Below are positions 11,750 through 23,420 of a stretch of DNA of 64,000 nt, in pieces. This DNA comes from Pseudeuparius sepicola (taxonomy: Eukaryota; Arthropoda; Insecta; Coleoptera; Anthribidae). Position 1 is the first letter of the stretch; every line of letters begins with the position of its first letter. The stretch lies in assembly GCA_963920635.1 (NCBI GenBank), contig OY987299.1, positions 27,606,901 through 27,670,900 on the forward strand, in the 5' to 3' direction. The notes under the pieces are model-generated. The model saw only the letters and a program-made list of their open reading frames with translations. It had not been told where the DNA came from and did not search any database. The translations under genes were made by a program, and so were the position numbers.

Positions 11750-13784
11750 TATATACAATGTGTCCCAATGTGAACAGCATGGGGATCTGGCAAACTGTGA
11801 GAAATAGAACAATGGTTAAATGGGTCAATAAAATGGTACAAACAGATTTCTAATATCTTTTTCGTTTTTGAGTTATTTTGAAAAAAGTAAAATTTTGAGT
11901 TTTCGATTTTATTTTTTTCTGAAGTTGATATCACAGATAGAAAAAAAGAAAAACACTTTCCTATGTCACATTTAACGGGCTTTAAGATGGCGTTTTTAGA
12001 TTTGTTCTACAACATTTCGTTTTTGAGAAACCATGTTCAACTTTATTTTTTAAATTTTTTTTTTGCAGATTTTGAAAGCACTTTTCATTAAAAATACCAT
12101 GATGTATGATACGAAATATTTTTTTTTTGGAGATTTTGAAAGCACTTTTCATTAAAAATACCATGATGTATGATACGAAATATTTTTAAAATGTTTTGAG
12201 ACAATTATACTGGTTTGGTTTGGTTATTATGGGGTGGGTTTCGTTGTTTCAAAGCCTTCTAAGGTGGAGAATTTTTATTTATTTTTTTATTATCGTATGT
12301 GACTGTTATTAGTCTTTGCCTTCCTTTTTTTGGTTCTCCGATTGACAAATAAGTTGTAAGTTAAATTGTTGACAATACTGATTAATATTTAGACTTCTTA
12401 TTATTACATACAGGGCCGCATTAGAAAAAAATTAATGGAAAAAAAGAATTTTCAGTACAATTTTCTCAAAACATTTTAAAAATATTTCCTGTCATACATC
12501 ATGGTATTTGCAATAAAAAATGCTTTCAAAATATGAAAACAAATCCAGGTCCGTATTTAAAAAAATAAAGTTGAAGATAGTTTCTCAAAAACTAAATGTT
12601 GTAGAACAAATCTAAAAATGCCATCTTAAAGCCCGTTAAAAAGTGCCATAAGAAAGTGTTTTTCTTTTTTTCTGTCTGTGATAACAACTTTAGAAAAAAT
12701 AAAATCGAAAACGCAAAATTTTACTTTTTTCAATATAACTCAAAAACGAAAAAAGATGTTAGAAATCTGTTTGCACCAGGGACTCTTTAAAATAAGGGGA
12801 CCCAGCATGTCAAAGTCTATCACATAGGAAAAGTGAAGCCTTGTTTTCTGTATATCTCCAAGGAGACCACATAAGTGGGCTGGAACAAGGTTATGTTTAT
12901 GTCAGTGTCCAACTGCCATCAGGTTTTATGTGACATGCCAGTGCCATAGATTCCAAAGGAGGCAAAATATTTCCCATCATAGTTCACAATTTTTAAGTTT
13001 TCTAACTTCCAGATAGTCAATTAAAGGTAATGCGGCCACCTGTAGTAGTCCCAATAATTGCAACCAGATTTTTCTTGCCTCACCTTTAGTAATCCTACAA
13101 TTCCCATTACGTGGGCATTACGTATAAGTAGTTCAAAACAAAAATGGTATTTCCTAAATTTTAAATTATTAAGCAGGTAGCTTCAGTCAGGTCTTTTTTT
13201 TAACAGTTTTTATCTACAACTATAAGTTTATTTTACGTTTGTGAGGTATGTACCTTGGAAGATAAATAAAATTACAACAATGAGCACCGAGAAAAACTAC
13301 ATGATTAGAACTAAGTACAAGACCTAATCTTATTAGTCCATCCCGAAATCTGTGAAAGTTCTTTGGGTAGATACATTCAACAAGGGAAGAAAGTTCAAGT
13401 ACACATATTAATAGCGACAAATTCTCAAATAAGCAAAATCGGCACTGACTTACTATACTTATATTACTTAAATTCCTGGAAATAATTGCAGGAAACCAAA
13501 TTCAAATATAAAATAAATTTGTTTCATTTAGCACTTGCCATATTCTGTGTTTGTTGACAGAACATTGTCAAGCCTAATTTTTAGAAATCATCATCATTTT
13601 TACCAGCAATCAAAGTACCTGTTATATTCATAGATTCTCCAATAAAATGGCATGCTTGGCATCATTGAGACCATTAGAATGGGGAAAGAAACGGCCTCAC
13701 TTTGGAAAGTATAATGCTGGGTCCCCTTACTTTAAAGGGTCCCTGGTTTGTACCATTTTATTGACCCGGGACACATTGTATATA
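11750..13784. mobile_element. Foldback element, copy 1, interrupted by a nested insertion
   Basis: The left arm starts TATATACAATGTGTCCC and contains AACGGGCTTTAAGATGGCG. The right arm is its complement, at about 12440-12775 and, beyond the nested element, at 13753-13784. The outermost ~56 bp of sequence between the end and TGGGTCAATAAAATGG is missing on the right. The left arm has an internal duplication of about 62 bp near 12066-12185 (GAAAGCACTTTTCATTAAAA twice). A second copy of the family lies at 31012-32510. No coding sequence is visible. Confidence 0.8.
12776..13746. mobile_element. Nested 971-bp element with ~33-bp terminal inverted repeats
   Basis: The left end CCAGGGACTCTTTAAAATAA matches the complement of the right end TTACTTTAAAGGGTCCCTGG, and both continue into GGGGACCCAGCAT. 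The flanks TTTGCA (12770-12775) and TTTGTA (13747-13752) look like a 6-bp target duplication. The sister foldback reads TTTGTGCCATTTTATTG without interruption at 32390. The interior shows only short frames. Confidence 0.8.
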
Positions 13785-14519
13785 GTCATTACTTTGGTAC
13801 TAAAAAATGTCAGGAGTTTTAAAGTGCCAATAAGTCGTGTAGACAGGTATAGGTAGGTACATTTTTCAATGAAACTCGTAAAGATAGATTTAGTTTACAA
13901 ACTATCAGATAAAGGAAAATCAGTTGAAAGATATTAAAGGTTATAACGGGAAGAATATTTTAAAACAAACAATTTTCCGAAGTTATATGCGTCCCGATCA
14001 AACTTTCTCCGTAAATTCCGGTAAAGCGCCTATATAAATTGGATCAGGATCTGTTCTGGTCTATAAAATAAAGGAAAGGGCACATAAAAGTTTTTTAAAA
14101 GCCCAAAATTTGCAGATGCAGGAATATCTCCCTAAACAACTCGTAAAAAGTTACCCCACATTATTTCGTTTTACGGGGTAATCCCAACTTAGGCGGGTGA
14201 TACTTTTATTTTATTGCTGCCGGACTTTTTCCTGATATTATGATTAAATTTTACTTCTTTTTTACTGTCGCTTTAATACCACCTTGGGTAACAGATGAGG
14301 ACCGGAAAGGTTTCCACATATAGTGGAAGGTGTACATAAAGGAGGCTTATTTAAATTATTTTATTATTCAGAATCTCTCGAGTCATATTTTGTTTCATCT
14401 TAAATAATAAAATATAAAAAAGTAATGGATAAGTAGTTAGGTATTAAATTATTGTCGATTTATTAGTGGTGCAGCAATAAAAATGGTCTGGGAGGGCAGG
14501 TAGCGAATAATCCCCCCGT
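13785..14519. other. No recognisable gene or repeat
   Basis: AT-rich sequence with short open frames only. Confidence 0.5.
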
Positions 14520-15080
14520 GCAGGGCCGTATCTGAGGGGGGGTTTTGGGGGCTCAAACCCCTCCCGAAATACCACCATTTTATATGCTTTTGCACCACCA
14601 CTAGAACGAGCTCCCCGAGCATCAGTGAGTGTAATAATTTATTAAACTGGTTTTCCAGTAGACCACGGAAACCCGCCCGAAAACTGCCAACAAAACATAT
14701 GGTTTTTGGATCAGTGCAGGACCGAGTTTTACCATCAGAATATGCTTTCAAATAAAATAAAACATAACTGGCACCACTGGACAACAGTTCATGGCTGCGT
14801 ACGCCATGGATTAGGAGAATAGGGGATTCCTGGAGTCTCTTGTCTCCTTTATGAATAGATTAGTAATAAGATTTATTTATTATTTTTATGAAAGGTTCAG
14901 ATATGCAAGTGGCGTTCAGAAATCTTTTACCATACCTACTGGCAATTTTAAAGGCCAGGCGAAGAATGTGTAGGAATATATCCGTAATAATGAGAAATCA
15001 AATACATAAGTACAAAATGGATACGTATAAATGCGAGAAGGAATATTGTGCTATTAGGTATTATAATTAATATTAAATAT
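14520..15080 (+). repeat. Dispersed repeat family X, copy 1
   Basis: It begins CAGGGCCGTATCTGAGG, a hAT-like end. It matches the reverse complement of 48985-49570 over about 550 bp, including GAAGAATGTGTAGGAATATA and GGATTAGGAGAATAGGGGAT. The second terminus is not evident. Confidence 0.75.
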
Positions 15081-15374
15081 TTTTAAAGTTTTCATGTTAA
15101 ACTTGTTCAACTTAAACCTGTTTCAGTTTTTTATTAAAAAACATTTAAAAATCTTCACTTCATCAAAACTTCAACGGCCACTGGTCTAACCCCTCCAGGG
15201 CCGGCTCTAGGCGGGTGCGAACGGTGCGGCGTACGCGGCCTGCGTTTTGACTGGCCCCGCGCCTCCGAATCCCGTGCAGTGGCGTAACTATGGAAGAGTA
15301 GGCCCGTGTTCAAAATTTCAGGTGGACCCCTGTGTTTTTTATGTTTGAAAGTGGTGTAACAATGACAAACATTG

Positions 15375-15695
15375 TACAGGATGTCCCATTTTCGATACTT
15401 TTGCAAGTTTTATTTATGTTTTGAAATTCTTACCTCGTACAAGCGTACAACGGGGGTGACTGAAAATGGCATGTTTTGAAATTCTTACCTCGTACAAGCG
15501 TACAACGGGGGTGACTGAAAATGGCAAATTTTGAAAATCACTTTGTGTTTAAAAAACTAAGGAGATCGCATGAAAATTCTGTATACGAACCTTTCTTTTT
15601 ATGAAAAAGTAGGTCAGTTTCCCAAAACCGCAACTCCCTATTTCTAAAAATATCCGAGATACCTCGCAAAAGTAGCGAAAATAGGACACCCTGTA
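15375..15695. mobile_element. TACAGG(A/G)TGTCC MITE with an exact internal duplication
   Basis: The left end TACAGGATGTCCCATTTTCG is complemented by CGAAAATAGGACACCCTGTA at the right. Inside, 15416-15470 and 15471-15525 are exact 55-bp tandem copies starting ATGTTTTGAAATTC. Confidence 0.8.
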
Positions 15696-15822
15696 GATGC
15701 ATCGGGAATAATCCAACTTAAACTTTGTATTAACTAACAGTTAAAAATACTGCACATTGCTCACTACAGGTCGAAAAACGCCATTTTACAGGTCAAAATG
15801 TTGCATCACCATGTACGTTCTG

Positions 15823-16313
15823 TACAGGGTAATCCAAACTCGACGCCCCAGGCCTACTGCGGGAACACGAAAACCGAAAATAAAATTTCGAATAGGGGCT
15901 CTTAAATGGAATGGATCGGTTTTCCGAAATCTAGCTAGCCATGAAAACAATTGCGATAGTCAGAGAGTATGTTAGGGTGCCTTGTGCACCATTAAATTTG
16001 TTCGACTGGAGTATTTTTTTAAATTTTTGAATTGTGCTTGTTACTGACTTGTTTGCTATTATAGTTCGTTACAAAAATTGTTTTTTAATATTCTAGTTGA
16101 AAAAATTTGCACAAGACAACCTAACATTTACAGAAAATCTTTTCCTATAAAAGTTGTTGAGAATGAGGACTTTCGATATTTAGGAAAAAAATTATACCTA
16201 TCTATATGTTTCTGGGGGAAAATATTGATGACGTCACAGCTGCCATTGCCCCAAACAACAAAAAAGCTTGTTCCCGCAGTAGGCCTGGGGCGTCGAGTTT
16301 GGATCATCCTGGA
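15823..16313. mobile_element. 491-bp MITE with ~45-bp terminal inverted repeats
   Basis: The left arm contains AATCCAAACTCGACGCCCC and GGCCTACTGCGGGAACA, both complemented at the right end near 16267-16313. A related single end lies at 25914-25957. Confidence 0.85.
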
Positions 16314-16944
16314 GCTACATTTACTCTTAAGTTATTATACATTTTTTGTACTACCCTTGAATTTTTATTGTTGCGAAACTTCAATGGCGCTCTATGTAAC
16401 CGATTAGAGATTCTGACTGCTCGGTTATTACTCATCAATCGGCTGAACACCCTGTAGTTACGCCACTGCCCGTGTACCTACAGGGTTATCTAGACAGTAG
16501 CGTATTTAAAAGGGCGGGGCCGAAACCATTTCAGAATTTAAAAATATTCACTGCAGCTTGAAAATCTGAAGATATTGGGATTTCCTAAGATTAATTTCAA
16601 GTAATTTTCCTACATTTCTAAAAAATTTCGCCTGCGGCGCATTTTACAGAATTATTTTGAATGCACTTGTTTGAAAGAAATTCATAAAAATTATCCCTCC
16701 CGAAATTAATTTCTAAATATGTCACCGAAGTGATCTAAACTCATCGCCTCGGCCTACTTTTTTAAAACGTGACATGCAAAAAATATACCATTTTAGTGGC
16801 GTATCAATTTAAAAAAAAAATGTTCTTAACTGATTAAATAATTCCTTGCCGGGGCCCCGCACTTTCATTCGGCACCCAGCCCCACAAAAGCTTGAGCCGA
16901 TCCTGAACCGGAACCCCCCCAAATGTTCGCTAGAAACGGCCCTG

Positions 16945-17618
16945 CCCCCGTCTATGACATACTATATAAAAATATATTTGTATGTATTTTTAGCAAAAAT
17001 GAAAAATAAAAAATGACATATTTAGAAAATAAAATAAATTATTGAATGTAATCCATATTCCCCACACCCGAAACTGTAAGCTGTTTTACAAGGTCAAACT
17101 GATCCCAAAAATTAGTAATTTTTTGGTTGATACTTATTTGCATTTATTAATATTTTTTTAATAATACTAGGGCGCTCTTCACAAGTATTAAGTTTAAAAA
17201 AATTTAGCACTTTGAGATGGCACAGAGAAAATCTTCCAATTTCGAGTGGTCCTGTTGACCATTGCTTGATAATAATGGCAGGCTCCACATATATTTTACT
17301 TAACTTTGGCACCCTTTAGAATGAACCTAACAGTATATTTTGTTGTATTTACATTTGCTAGGTACATGCTGACCTAATTAACGCTGTGGTCTCAGATTTC
17401 AAATAAAAACATAGCTAAATAGTAGACGGCCCCAGAAATAAGCCGTTTTCAAGACCTTTAAAACAAAAACCTTCAAAATTAAAAACTTTCAGGCCAAGTT
17501 TCCAAGTTTCTTTCGTTTTTGTGTTTTCGTTGTCAAAGAAGTATAATAAAAAATATCGTTAATTACACGCCCAGAAATAGATTTTTCCGTGCGTGCATGA
17601 TGTCCAGTGTTCGGCTTT
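16945..17618. other. No recognisable gene
   Basis: Short frames only. No repeats were noticed. Confidence 0.5.
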
Positions 17619-18322
17619 ATACAGGGTGTAATTTTCTTATTAGTCCCCTGAAAGATTTTTAAACGAAAATAATTCCAATATCCAATATCTAAAAACTTTA
17701 TTTTCTATAATATAATATATTTATTCCAAACTAATTTGAAGGCTTGCCTGAGCCACTGTAATCTATAATAAAATCGGAAAACGTGAAAAAGTTTGCCGTG
17801 GTATAAATGTAGCCTATCCCGACGCATTCACCAGAATTTTGAATTATTCAGTGTTCCAGTGTACCCATCGACAAAATGATATCACAAAAATATTATTTGT
17901 GTGTTATTTCTCTATTATATGTACAAGTCTTGAAGGAAAGTATAGAAAAACTATATTTTTAACAGTACCTATTGTGTGACGGTGCATTCACTAACAACAG
18001 CGAATTAATTTAAATTTCTTGAAAAAAGTTACCTATTAATTATCAGTATAAAAATTATTATTCATTATTTCTTTTATTTTGGTCATTTGATCATATCAAT
18101 AAAACTTTGGATTCGAAGTTTTTAACAACTACTTTTCGGAAAATTTTTTGACAAAAATTGCCTTGATTATGGACTCGTAGTCGTAGGTGGGTTTGATTTT
18201 AGAGACAAATTTTTTAGCAGCAAGTAGATAATAACGCCCCATACTTCTTATAAAAACTTCGTTCCGATTGGTTACAAATTAAAGAAGTCATAAGGATGTT
18301 ACACTCTTATTAGTGAGACACA
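17619..18322. mobile_element. Probable MITE of the GTGAGACAC-end family, copy 1
   Basis: It starts near TATACAGGGTGTAATTTTC and ends near TTAGTGAGACACACTTTGGG. The last ~150 bp (GGTGGGTTTGA, AAAACTTCGTTC, AATTAAAG then GTTACACTC) match 62890-63050. The two ends do not form a clean inverted repeat. Confidence 0.45.
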
Positions 18323-18419
18323 CTTTGGGCGGGCGGCGTTGAAACGCATGGACCAGAAATCGAAGAAAATATAATGACACACCGTAAGCCTAAGAAAAAA
18401 ATAATAAATAATACAAAAA

Positions 18420-18790
18420 TAATAAAGCCCCTTCACAAAGGTCTGAGATAAGCGTCGTCTTCAAATACGTTTCGTCAATAAAAATTAGGAAACTCCAAAA
18501 CAAAACTCCGGAGTTTCTCAGCGACGGTGGAATTTCATCCTATATCCTATAAATAATTGACAGCAATGAAAAATGTTTGCGTCATATATATTTCGAACCA
18601 AGGAGATTTATAATAAAAATGCGGCCGCCTTTTATGTGCGTTTCCCCTGTCAAAGGCAACGACATTGTTAAAAGTTTCTAATAAACATCAACTGGAATTG
18701 TCAGCGATGAAAGCGGGCCCAAAGATTTATTGTGGACCGGGGACGCGTCGATACTCTTATGTGTAAGGGGTACAAAAAAATATGAAGAGC
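18420..18790. promoter_or_regulatory. GC-richer unique island, candidate conserved noncoding element
   Basis: CpG-containing runs (ATGCGGCCGCC, GCGGGCCC, GGGGACGCGTCG) are interspersed with TAATAAA and TTTATT motifs of the kind bound by Hox and Caudal-class proteins. There is no coding frame of note. Conservation would have to be tested. Confidence 0.3.
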
Positions 18791-18913
18791 CCAAAAGAAC
18801 AGCACTTATATCAGAATTGTCTTAAAATATCTATACGCCGGGTGAGGAATAATTTACGAATGTGAGGATATTTGGAATAGTATGAGAGCCGGCCGCATGA
18901 TTTCAACTCTCAT

Positions 18914-20034
18914 AAGATCATAGAATAAGATGTTATGCAAAATGTAGACAGTAGATATATTTCTTTACTTGAAGCGAGTAGGTTGCTTCAATTAATATGG
19001 GCCCGATCATTGTTATTTAAAGAAGTTGTGGTTAATTATTAGGCAAATCTACTCTCATATGATTATAGAACAAAATAGGAAAGAAGGCCCATGGAGCAAC
19101 AAGAAACAAAGGGTCCCTTGGTCCTTTAGAAATCCGATAGGAGTATTTTCCGGTCCCCGAAAATCCTCGGCTGTTAATTACGGCGCGAAAGACGGAGGCA
19201 AGTCTGGACCTCGGGGATGCGAGTTGTGTGCGAAGTCCCGCTATACAGTCAGTGTAATACCGTTTGATGCCCAGGAAAAAAAAATTCAAACGCGTTTTTC
19301 TTTCGGTACGGCGAGATGGCCGGAGAACGGGTCAACATATTTAAAGAAACTTTTTCAGGTACCTACATTATTTTTCGTTTTCGAGTTATTAAAGATTTTC
19401 GGCGAAAAAAATGACCAACGCAGGTGGGACGCACCTTTTTTAGATGATTCGTCGGCATTTCCTGTCACCAAAAAGCCAAAGTCCAAAAACTGTCAGAAAT
19501 TGCCCCTTTTCGCCGAGCTACAGCTAAAGGCGCGTTCTCACGAGTCGATTTTAGTTGATGAACTTTTGTGGATCAACTAAATCCGGGGTCGGAATTTTTA
19601 AAGCTTCCCTCAAGTCTTCAGGTGAGGTGCAGATGCTTCGGGTGCCCCAGAAAAATCACAAAAATGAGAAAAAACACGCAATTTCTAAGAGCGGTTCCTC
19701 AGAATTTCCCGTCAATTTCTCCAAGTCCGGAAATTTGGTTAAATATCGGATTTTCGAGGTTTCTTTCGGTACTGGAGGAAAGTACAAGACCCAATTAAGA
19801 AATTTACCACCTAATTCGATTTTTAGAATGGCACTTTTCGAATTTATCAAAACACTTTTGCGAAAAAGTAGTAAATATGTTAGCGGGACGGGTTGTACCT
19901 ATTAAAAAATTAAAAATTAACCACAACTTCTTTAAATAACAATGATCGGGCCCATATTAATTGAGGCAACCTACTCGCTTCAAGTAAAGAAATAAACTCT
20001 CTAGATTTTACATAACATCTTGTTCTATAATATA
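18914..20034. repeat. Inverted-repeat-bounded block, ~122-bp arms
   Basis: The left arm 18914-19040 and right arm 19908-20034 are complements, including TTAATATGGGCCCGATCATT and AAAGAAGTTGTGGTTAATT. The interior is GC-richer and includes a 184-codon frame at 19026-19580 with no recognisable domain. Part of the interior (19490-19700) recurs near 46128-46290, so I do not call that frame a gene. Confidence 0.7.
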
Positions 20035-20612
20035 AGTTCAAGTCAAGTAGTAATTTCCAATATAAAGTCAAGTCAAGTAGTTATTTTTCAAGTACCTAAT
20101 TTAAAAACAAGTTGTAAACCTTTGCATTGTACACTTTTTTGCAAAATTAGGAAATAACAAAAATAAACTATTTCAAGTACGTTTCAAAACTATGTGTATA
20201 GTCTGTGTAACATAGACAACAAAAACTTCTATTTGTTTCACATTAACACCGTTTAAAGCACTTTTTAATGTTATCATTTTCCATCCACGACTTTTAAGGC
20301 ACATGAGGCATCTAGTGGATTTGGCGCTTAAACGCGTGACCGTTTCTGTCTCTGTCAGCTCGGAGCTCGGGGAACTACGGCGCGAGCGCGAACCAGAGAT
20401 ATGGAGGTGGGGAGAATGAGCGTCAAACTGCGCGAACAGACTAATTTTGTCTCGCGCCATTTTGAAGACACTTTGCCCAGTTTATATACGTATATTATTA
20501 AAATCCTTAAATTTAATCCACCTAATCTATCTAGTAATAAATTGTAATTGGTACAGAAAGGTACGGCACTGACAACTGAAAAAAGTAAACAAACCTATTG
20601 GAAAATCCTTAC
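20035..20612. other. TCAAGT-rich patch and CpG-rich block
   Basis: TCAAGTCAAGTAG occurs repeatedly at 20038-20100. The interval 20310-20460 is GC-rich with many CpG (CGGCGCGAGCGCG). The minus frame 20173-20460 shows no domain. Confidence 0.4.
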
Positions 20613-20679
20613 CAGAAAAAAATATTCCCTCACGTCTTTCTCTTGTAAAATTCTTACAGCCTTTCACAGAACACGACAT
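20613..20679 (-). CDS. Possible first coding exon of a THAP-domain protein
   Basis: On the minus strand an ATG at 20679 opens MSCSVKGCKN, which fits the start of the C2CH THAP zinc finger (C-x4-C, then K/N). It continues to REGIFFS, where THAP proteins have F-H-x-F-P. The exon would end at 20613 with CTG followed by the donor GTAAGG. THAP proteins bind DNA and include both host regulators and domesticated or active P-element-type transposases. The remainder (FP motif, second C-x2-H, AVPxxF box) is not found nearby, so this could be a fragment or chance. Confidence 0.3.
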
Positions 20680-21236
<557 letters not shown>

Positions 21237-21459
21237 GGACAAAAAAGTTCTAGTGGTACCTGTTCAAAGAAAGGTTGAGAACCACTGCTATAGATAAATA
21301 TTCCGATTTTAATCGATTACGCATCGAAAACTCAACAAGTTTTGCTTTCTATATTCATTTAGATTATGTGGAGCTTAGAAATGGTTCATGCGTTGTTTAT
21401 TCTGTATAATCAAGGGTGTTAGTTATGTTGCTTCGTAATTCGTCATTAAGATCCAGCAA

Positions 21460-21605
21460 TATCAAGTAGATTGAAATTACTTGATATCAAGTCAAGTAAT
21501 AACTAGTTGAAATCAAGTCAAGTCAAATATGTAATTTGACAAAAGCTTGATTCTCAAGTCAAGTCAAGTTATTTGTTAAAATGTCAAGCTACTCGACTTG
21601 ATGAA
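21460..21605. repeat. Second TCAAGT/ACTTGA-rich patch
   Basis: TCAAGTCAAGT motifs and their complement ACTTGA recur at least eight times. The same motif fills 20038-20100, so the two patches may be parts of one interrupted repeat. Confidence 0.6.
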
Positions 21606-22399
21606 ACCCTACTTAGGAGCATCGCAGAGACGCCTATATTGTAAACGGGGTCCTTTTCCACACTCCGGCCATATAAGGCGATGAGCCACCCGTTCATCCC
21701 TGAACTTTTCGCTTTAAATGTGAGCAGGGCTAGGGCCGAGGGCGCAAAAGTAGAACAGGAGCTTTTTTCCCTCTAGGGCCGTAGTAGGGTTATAAATCAG
21801 GCGGTGGCCAGCGCGGAATTAACCATACCACCGTATGCATATTATTGTAATAATTTCGACCGCGCTCTCCATATATCCCAGACTCTCTTCGGTTTAATTA
21901 ATGAGGCCGTAAATTTGCGGACACGGTCCTGCAGCCGCAAAGCCGGGGTGTCACTGTGGCCGACTTTTATTGCTTTTGTAAGAAAACCGCCCAGGAATAT
22001 CTTCCAAACTGTGTGGGTTGCAAATAACATACATTTAAAAAACATAAGTTTGGTTTATAAACCAGGTTAAAACCCAGCAAAAATTTTAATACTTTTGTCT
22101 CTACACTGTTTATTATTTCGATTAATTCGAAAAATATAGAAGTTAAGGAAGGGGGGGGGGGGGGGTGGGGGTTAAATGTTCTGTGAATCACTCTGACTTA
22201 GTCAAATCTACAACAGACAATCTTGTTTGTTCGATATAAAAAAATCTGTTTGACTGTAATAGGGTTAGTTCCTACCCACTATGAGAAAAAAATGTTGCTA
22301 AAGAATTACATTACAATAATTATTAATGTATGTATGTATGTACCTATTAATTAAGAAAATATGCAGAATCCGATACAATCCTGCAACAAGGTATCAATA
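21606..22399. other. Mixed stretch; poly-G tract at about 22150-22171; TATG microsatellite
   Basis: 21640-22000 is GC-richer with no gene. CATACATTTAAAAAACATAAGTTTGG at 22029 and after matches part of the MITE end at 23394. A G run sits near 22150 and (TATG)4 near 22328. Confidence 0.5.
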
Positions 22400-22910
22400 T
22401 CTGGCGGTCGGTCGCTAAACTTAACCTGATCGCCGCGCCATCTCACGGGGAGTAGCATTAGCTGCATTCGAATTTGCGCTTCCGTGCATGGAAAGGAACC
22501 CGTCTTTCGAAGCCGCCTTCGGGTACTCTAAAATACTCGTAGACGACCAGACTTGCCGTATATTTTCTGTGGTACAACTAATAAAATATGTTAAGAATCG
22601 AATTGCATGATGCAATAATAGTGAAATTCGTCGCACGATGCGCACATCTCTGTCACATCCCTCGGCAAATCACATCCGTACTATATTAATTAGTGGTGGG
22701 CATCGTAATTAGTCGGCCTCAATTTGCCGCATTTCGGCCCGATGCCGGCAAATTAATTATTTGACGGGACCATTACAATTGTCCCCCCTCCCCCTCGAGA
22801 GCACGCGTGCAACGACCGCGAGGATTGCGGCAGGTATGCCTCCGACGGATGCCTCAAGATGCCCGCACGACGGAGGATCGGGAGGCATCCACACATTCTC
22901 CAGAAGCTGG
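22400..22910. promoter_or_regulatory. GC-rich island with clustered homeodomain-type sites
   Basis: TTAATTAG (about 22687), GTAATTAG (about 22704) and AAATTAATTATTTG (about 22750) are embedded in CpG-rich sequence. The short inverted pair GGATGCCTC and GAGGCATCC spans 22849-22891. This is the texture expected of a developmental enhancer or conserved noncoding element. No reading frame is convincing. Confidence 0.4.
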
Positions 22911-23339
22911 CTCCGAACAAATTAAAGATATGTATGTTCTACAATGTCTCCGTCTCGGTCACACCTCTTATTATATTAACTGGTGAGAAAAGCAACGGTT
23001 GTGTTTACCATAACAAATTTTTGCTAGTGCTAGCAGACACTCCCTGGGTCATAGCCGACCGAGTAAACCTACCTAAACACTGCCTGGGTATATCCGTGCT
23101 TATTCACGCCTTGCTACTAATAATATAACAATAATAAACTATTTTCACAGCACGATGTGGTAACTCAACAAAAATTAACATCTGATACTGTCAAAGTCAA
23201 AGTCAAGCTTTGATTCTCGTAGTAGTTGTTTTGAATTTTCCATGGCAATTTTGATTTTGTCCGACATTCAACAATAATTCAAAGGACGATTTTGTGCAAA
23301 CTACTAGAGCAAACAAATAACAAAAATATGTAAATAGTT
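22911..23339. other. No recognisable gene
   Basis: One 89-codon plus-strand frame ends at 23128. It has no recognisable motif. Confidence 0.4.
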
Positions 23340-23420
23340 GCTACCAGAAAAATGCGTAGATTTCGAAAATAAAAAATTATACAGGGTGTTCCATCTAAAA
23401 AACATAAGTTTGGTCTATAC
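23340..23420 (+). mobile_element. TACAGGGTGTTCC MITE end, copy 1
   Basis: CAGAAAAATGCGTAGA, an AT-rich spacer, TATACAGGGTGTTCCATCTA and AAAAACATAAGTTTGG appear in the same order as at 25225-25300, over about 75 bp. Confidence 0.65.

Larger units (their letters stand above)
15277..16468. mobile_element. hAT-type non-autonomous element carrying two MITEs
   Basis: The termini are CAGTGGCGTAACTATGG on the left and TAGTTACGCCACTG on the right, a typical hAT MITE end. CCCGTG directly abuts both ends, a 6-bp duplication rather than the expected 8. The contents are the MITEs at 15375-15695 and 15823-16313. No transposase is seen. Confidence 0.7.
15196..16944. mobile_element. Outer hAT-like element of a nested stack
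   Basis: The left end CAGGGCCGGCTCTAG pairs with the right end, whose complement is CAGGGCCGTTTCTAG. It contains the hAT-like element at 15277-16468, which in turn contains two MITEs. The flanking 8-bp target duplication is not clean (AACCCCTC against CCCCCGTC). Confidence 0.55.

Noticed and set aside
19026..19580. 184-codon plus-strand frame
   Set aside because: No recognisable domain; lies within an inverted-repeat-bounded block, and part of the neighbouring sequence is a dispersed repeat found again near 46.1 kb.
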